Shown: positions 5,080 to 5,671 of the stretch, piece by piece
Numbering within the stretch: position 1 is the stretch's first letter
How the letters are laid out: the number at the start of each line of letters is the position of its first letter
From: Bacillota bacterium
Lineage (GTDB): Bacteria; Armatimonadota; Hebobacteria; Hebobacterales; Hebobacteraceae
Assembly (NCBI GenBank): GCA_030668755.1
Contig: DAOVEW010000104.1
Location: forward strand, 1 to 5,671
DNA: 5,671 nt
Direction: 5' to 3'
The notes under the pieces: model-generated
The model's input: only the letters and a program-made list of their open reading frames with translations
What the model was told of the DNA's origin: nothing
The model's database searches: none
Program-made: the position numbers and the translations under genes

Positions 5080-5095
5080 GGGAGATCGCGCTCCC
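5080..5095. repeat. Short hairpin in the spacer before the HNH gene
   Basis: GGGAG (5080-5084) pairs with CTCCC (5091-5095) around ATCGCG. It is small and has no downstream T-run; it is recorded only as local structure in the 5011-5216 spacer. Confidence 0.25.
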
Positions 5096-5125
5096 GCGGC
5101 CAAGACAAAGGGAGAAGGGCGCGGC

Positions 5126-5227
5126 ATGACCCACTTCTGCTACCTGTATCCTATAGCGCAGCCCGAACTCCTGCCCCTGGTTGATATGGGGAATCCTGGT
5201 CTATGGGCAAGGAATCGTGAGAATTGA
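5126..5227 (+). CDS. Possible 33-residue leader ORF overlapping the HNH gene start
   Basis: An ATG at 5126 opens a 33-codon frame that closes with TGA at 5225-5227. A GGAGAAGG ribosome binding site (5111-5118) lies 7 nt upstream, better than the one in front of the HNH gene. The frame overlaps the GTG start of the HNH gene by 11 nt, an arrangement that would allow translational coupling. The peptide (starting M-T-H-F-C-Y) has no recognisable domain, and short ORFs arise easily by chance, so this is a weak call. Confidence 0.25.
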   Translation: MTHFCYLYPIAQPELLPLVDMGNPGLWARNREN

Positions 5228-5671
5228 CCCTGCATACGATGATTGGCCATCTGCTTACCCTCCCGATTGGGAAGAGAGGTGTAAGGCTATTAGGGAGCGA
5301 GATGGTTACAAATGCCGTGACTGCCACAGGATTGGATTCGCGTCAAATCTGCAGGTACACCATATGCTTCCGTTGTCCCAGGGCGGGACACACGACCTCA
5401 ACAACCTTAGAACGCTGTGTCCGAAATGCCATGCGACTATGCATCCTCACTTGATGGCCAAAGCCGCGCTGGAGAAGGGGGTCCACAGGAGGAAGGATAC
5501 TCTAAAGTGGCAGCACCGACAGTACGAGCGAGATAGACGTCTTCGTGAGGCTCAAAGAGGTGTAGGTTATTCTCGACAGGTTAGAAGACCGGTCACGGAG
5601 ATGGAAAGAGCGCCGGTCACGGAGATGGGAAGAAGGCTGCCATGCTATGCTTGGGTGTTGATCGGGCTTGC
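5217..5671 (+). CDS. HNH endonuclease (3' end beyond the window)
   Basis: From a GTG at 5217 the frame is open for 151 codons to the window edge. Residues 15-32 read P-P-D-W-E-E-R-C-K-A-I-R-E-R-D-G-Y-K, the usual lead-in of small HNH nucleases. All motif elements follow: Cys33-x2-Cys36, His48-His49 in V-H-H-M-L-P-L-S, Gly56-Gly57, Asp60, Asn63 in D-L-N-N-L, Cys68-x2-Cys71-His72 and His76. The four Cys form the zinc site, and His49/Asn63/His72 lie in the beta-beta-alpha-metal catalytic fold. The family cuts DNA, usually with Mg2+. The frame is closed upstream by TAG at 5154-5156. GTG is chosen because AAGGA lies just ahead (3 nt, rather close) and R-I-D-P follows naturally; a TTG at 5181 is an alternative. 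After the domain comes a basic, Arg-rich tail with an eight-residue tandem repeat (125-140). It may be a free-standing nuclease, a homing-type gene or part of a larger mobile element. Confidence 0.8.
   Translation, partial: MRIDPAYDDWPSAYPPDWEERCKAIRERDGYKCRDCHRIGFASNLQVHHMLPLSQGGTHDLNNLRTLCPKCHATMHPHLMAKAALEKGVHRRKDTLKWQHRQYERDRRLREAQRGVGYSRQVRRPVTEMERAPVTEMGRRLPCYAWVLIGL
5589..5636 (+). repeat. Two tandem 24-nt copies inside the HNH tail
   Basis: Positions 5589-5612 and 5613-5636 are direct repeats differing at a few bases near their 3' ends; the first 16 bases (CCGGTCACGGAGATGG) are identical. The unit is a multiple of three, so the frame is kept and the protein gains P-V-T-E-M-x-R-x twice. 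This suggests a recent slippage duplication or a repeat array that continues beyond the window. Confidence 0.65.

Noticed and set aside
5224..5454. 76-codon ATG/TTG-type frame across the HNH region
   Set aside because: It is out of frame with the HNH motif; the frame of 5217 carries all Cys, His and Asn residues in the right order.

Overview
This is a GC-rich bacterial segment (roughly 60% G+C by eye). It has good Shine-Dalgarno sites, sigma70-like promoters and Sec signal peptides. The exported three-part amidase, the DUF4139 protein and the many short palindromic repeats between genes suggest a free-living, deep-branching or environmental lineage such as Armatimonadota. That assignment is inference only, because no phylogenetic marker is present.

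Layout. Positions 1-51 (minus) hold the first 17 codons of an IS110-family transposase whose body lies outside the window. Its 5' leader (52-129) folds into a nested stem that buries the transposase ribosome binding site. Next comes a complete exported DUF4139 protein (142-1830, minus). It is divergently arranged, across a 219-bp spacer, with an exported N-acetylmuramoyl-L-alanine amidase (2050-3804, plus) that has a recognisable promoter. The amidase carries a stalk-like N-terminal domain, AMIN-like domains and an Amidase_3 catalytic domain with all metal and catalytic residues. The 621-bp gap after it (3805-4425) has no credible gene but is dense in inverted repeats: a cloverleaf-like element at 3834-3890, a pair of mutually exclusive hairpins at 3967-3994, hairpins at 4064-4096 and 4114-4127, and a 93-nt imperfect inverted repeat at 4184-4276. 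A strong promoter (4350-4378) then drives a small exported protein (4426-5010) built of about seven 22-24-residue repeats. The right edge (5217-5671) holds an HNH endonuclease gene that starts with GTG and is open at the window edge. A short ORF that may be coupled to it precedes it.

How it fits together. The central divergent pair is an envelope module: the amidase trims peptidoglycan and the DUF4139 protein is an exported, probably envelope-associated protein of unknown function. The repeat protein is also exported and of unknown role. The two ends show mobile DNA (an IS110 transposase and an HNH nuclease), and the repeat-rich spacer resembles a landing zone for short palindromic elements. 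I see no complete new defence or mobile system. The least explained items are the repeat protein, the structured IS110 leader, the palindromic repeat island and the HNH gene with its tandem-repeat tail.
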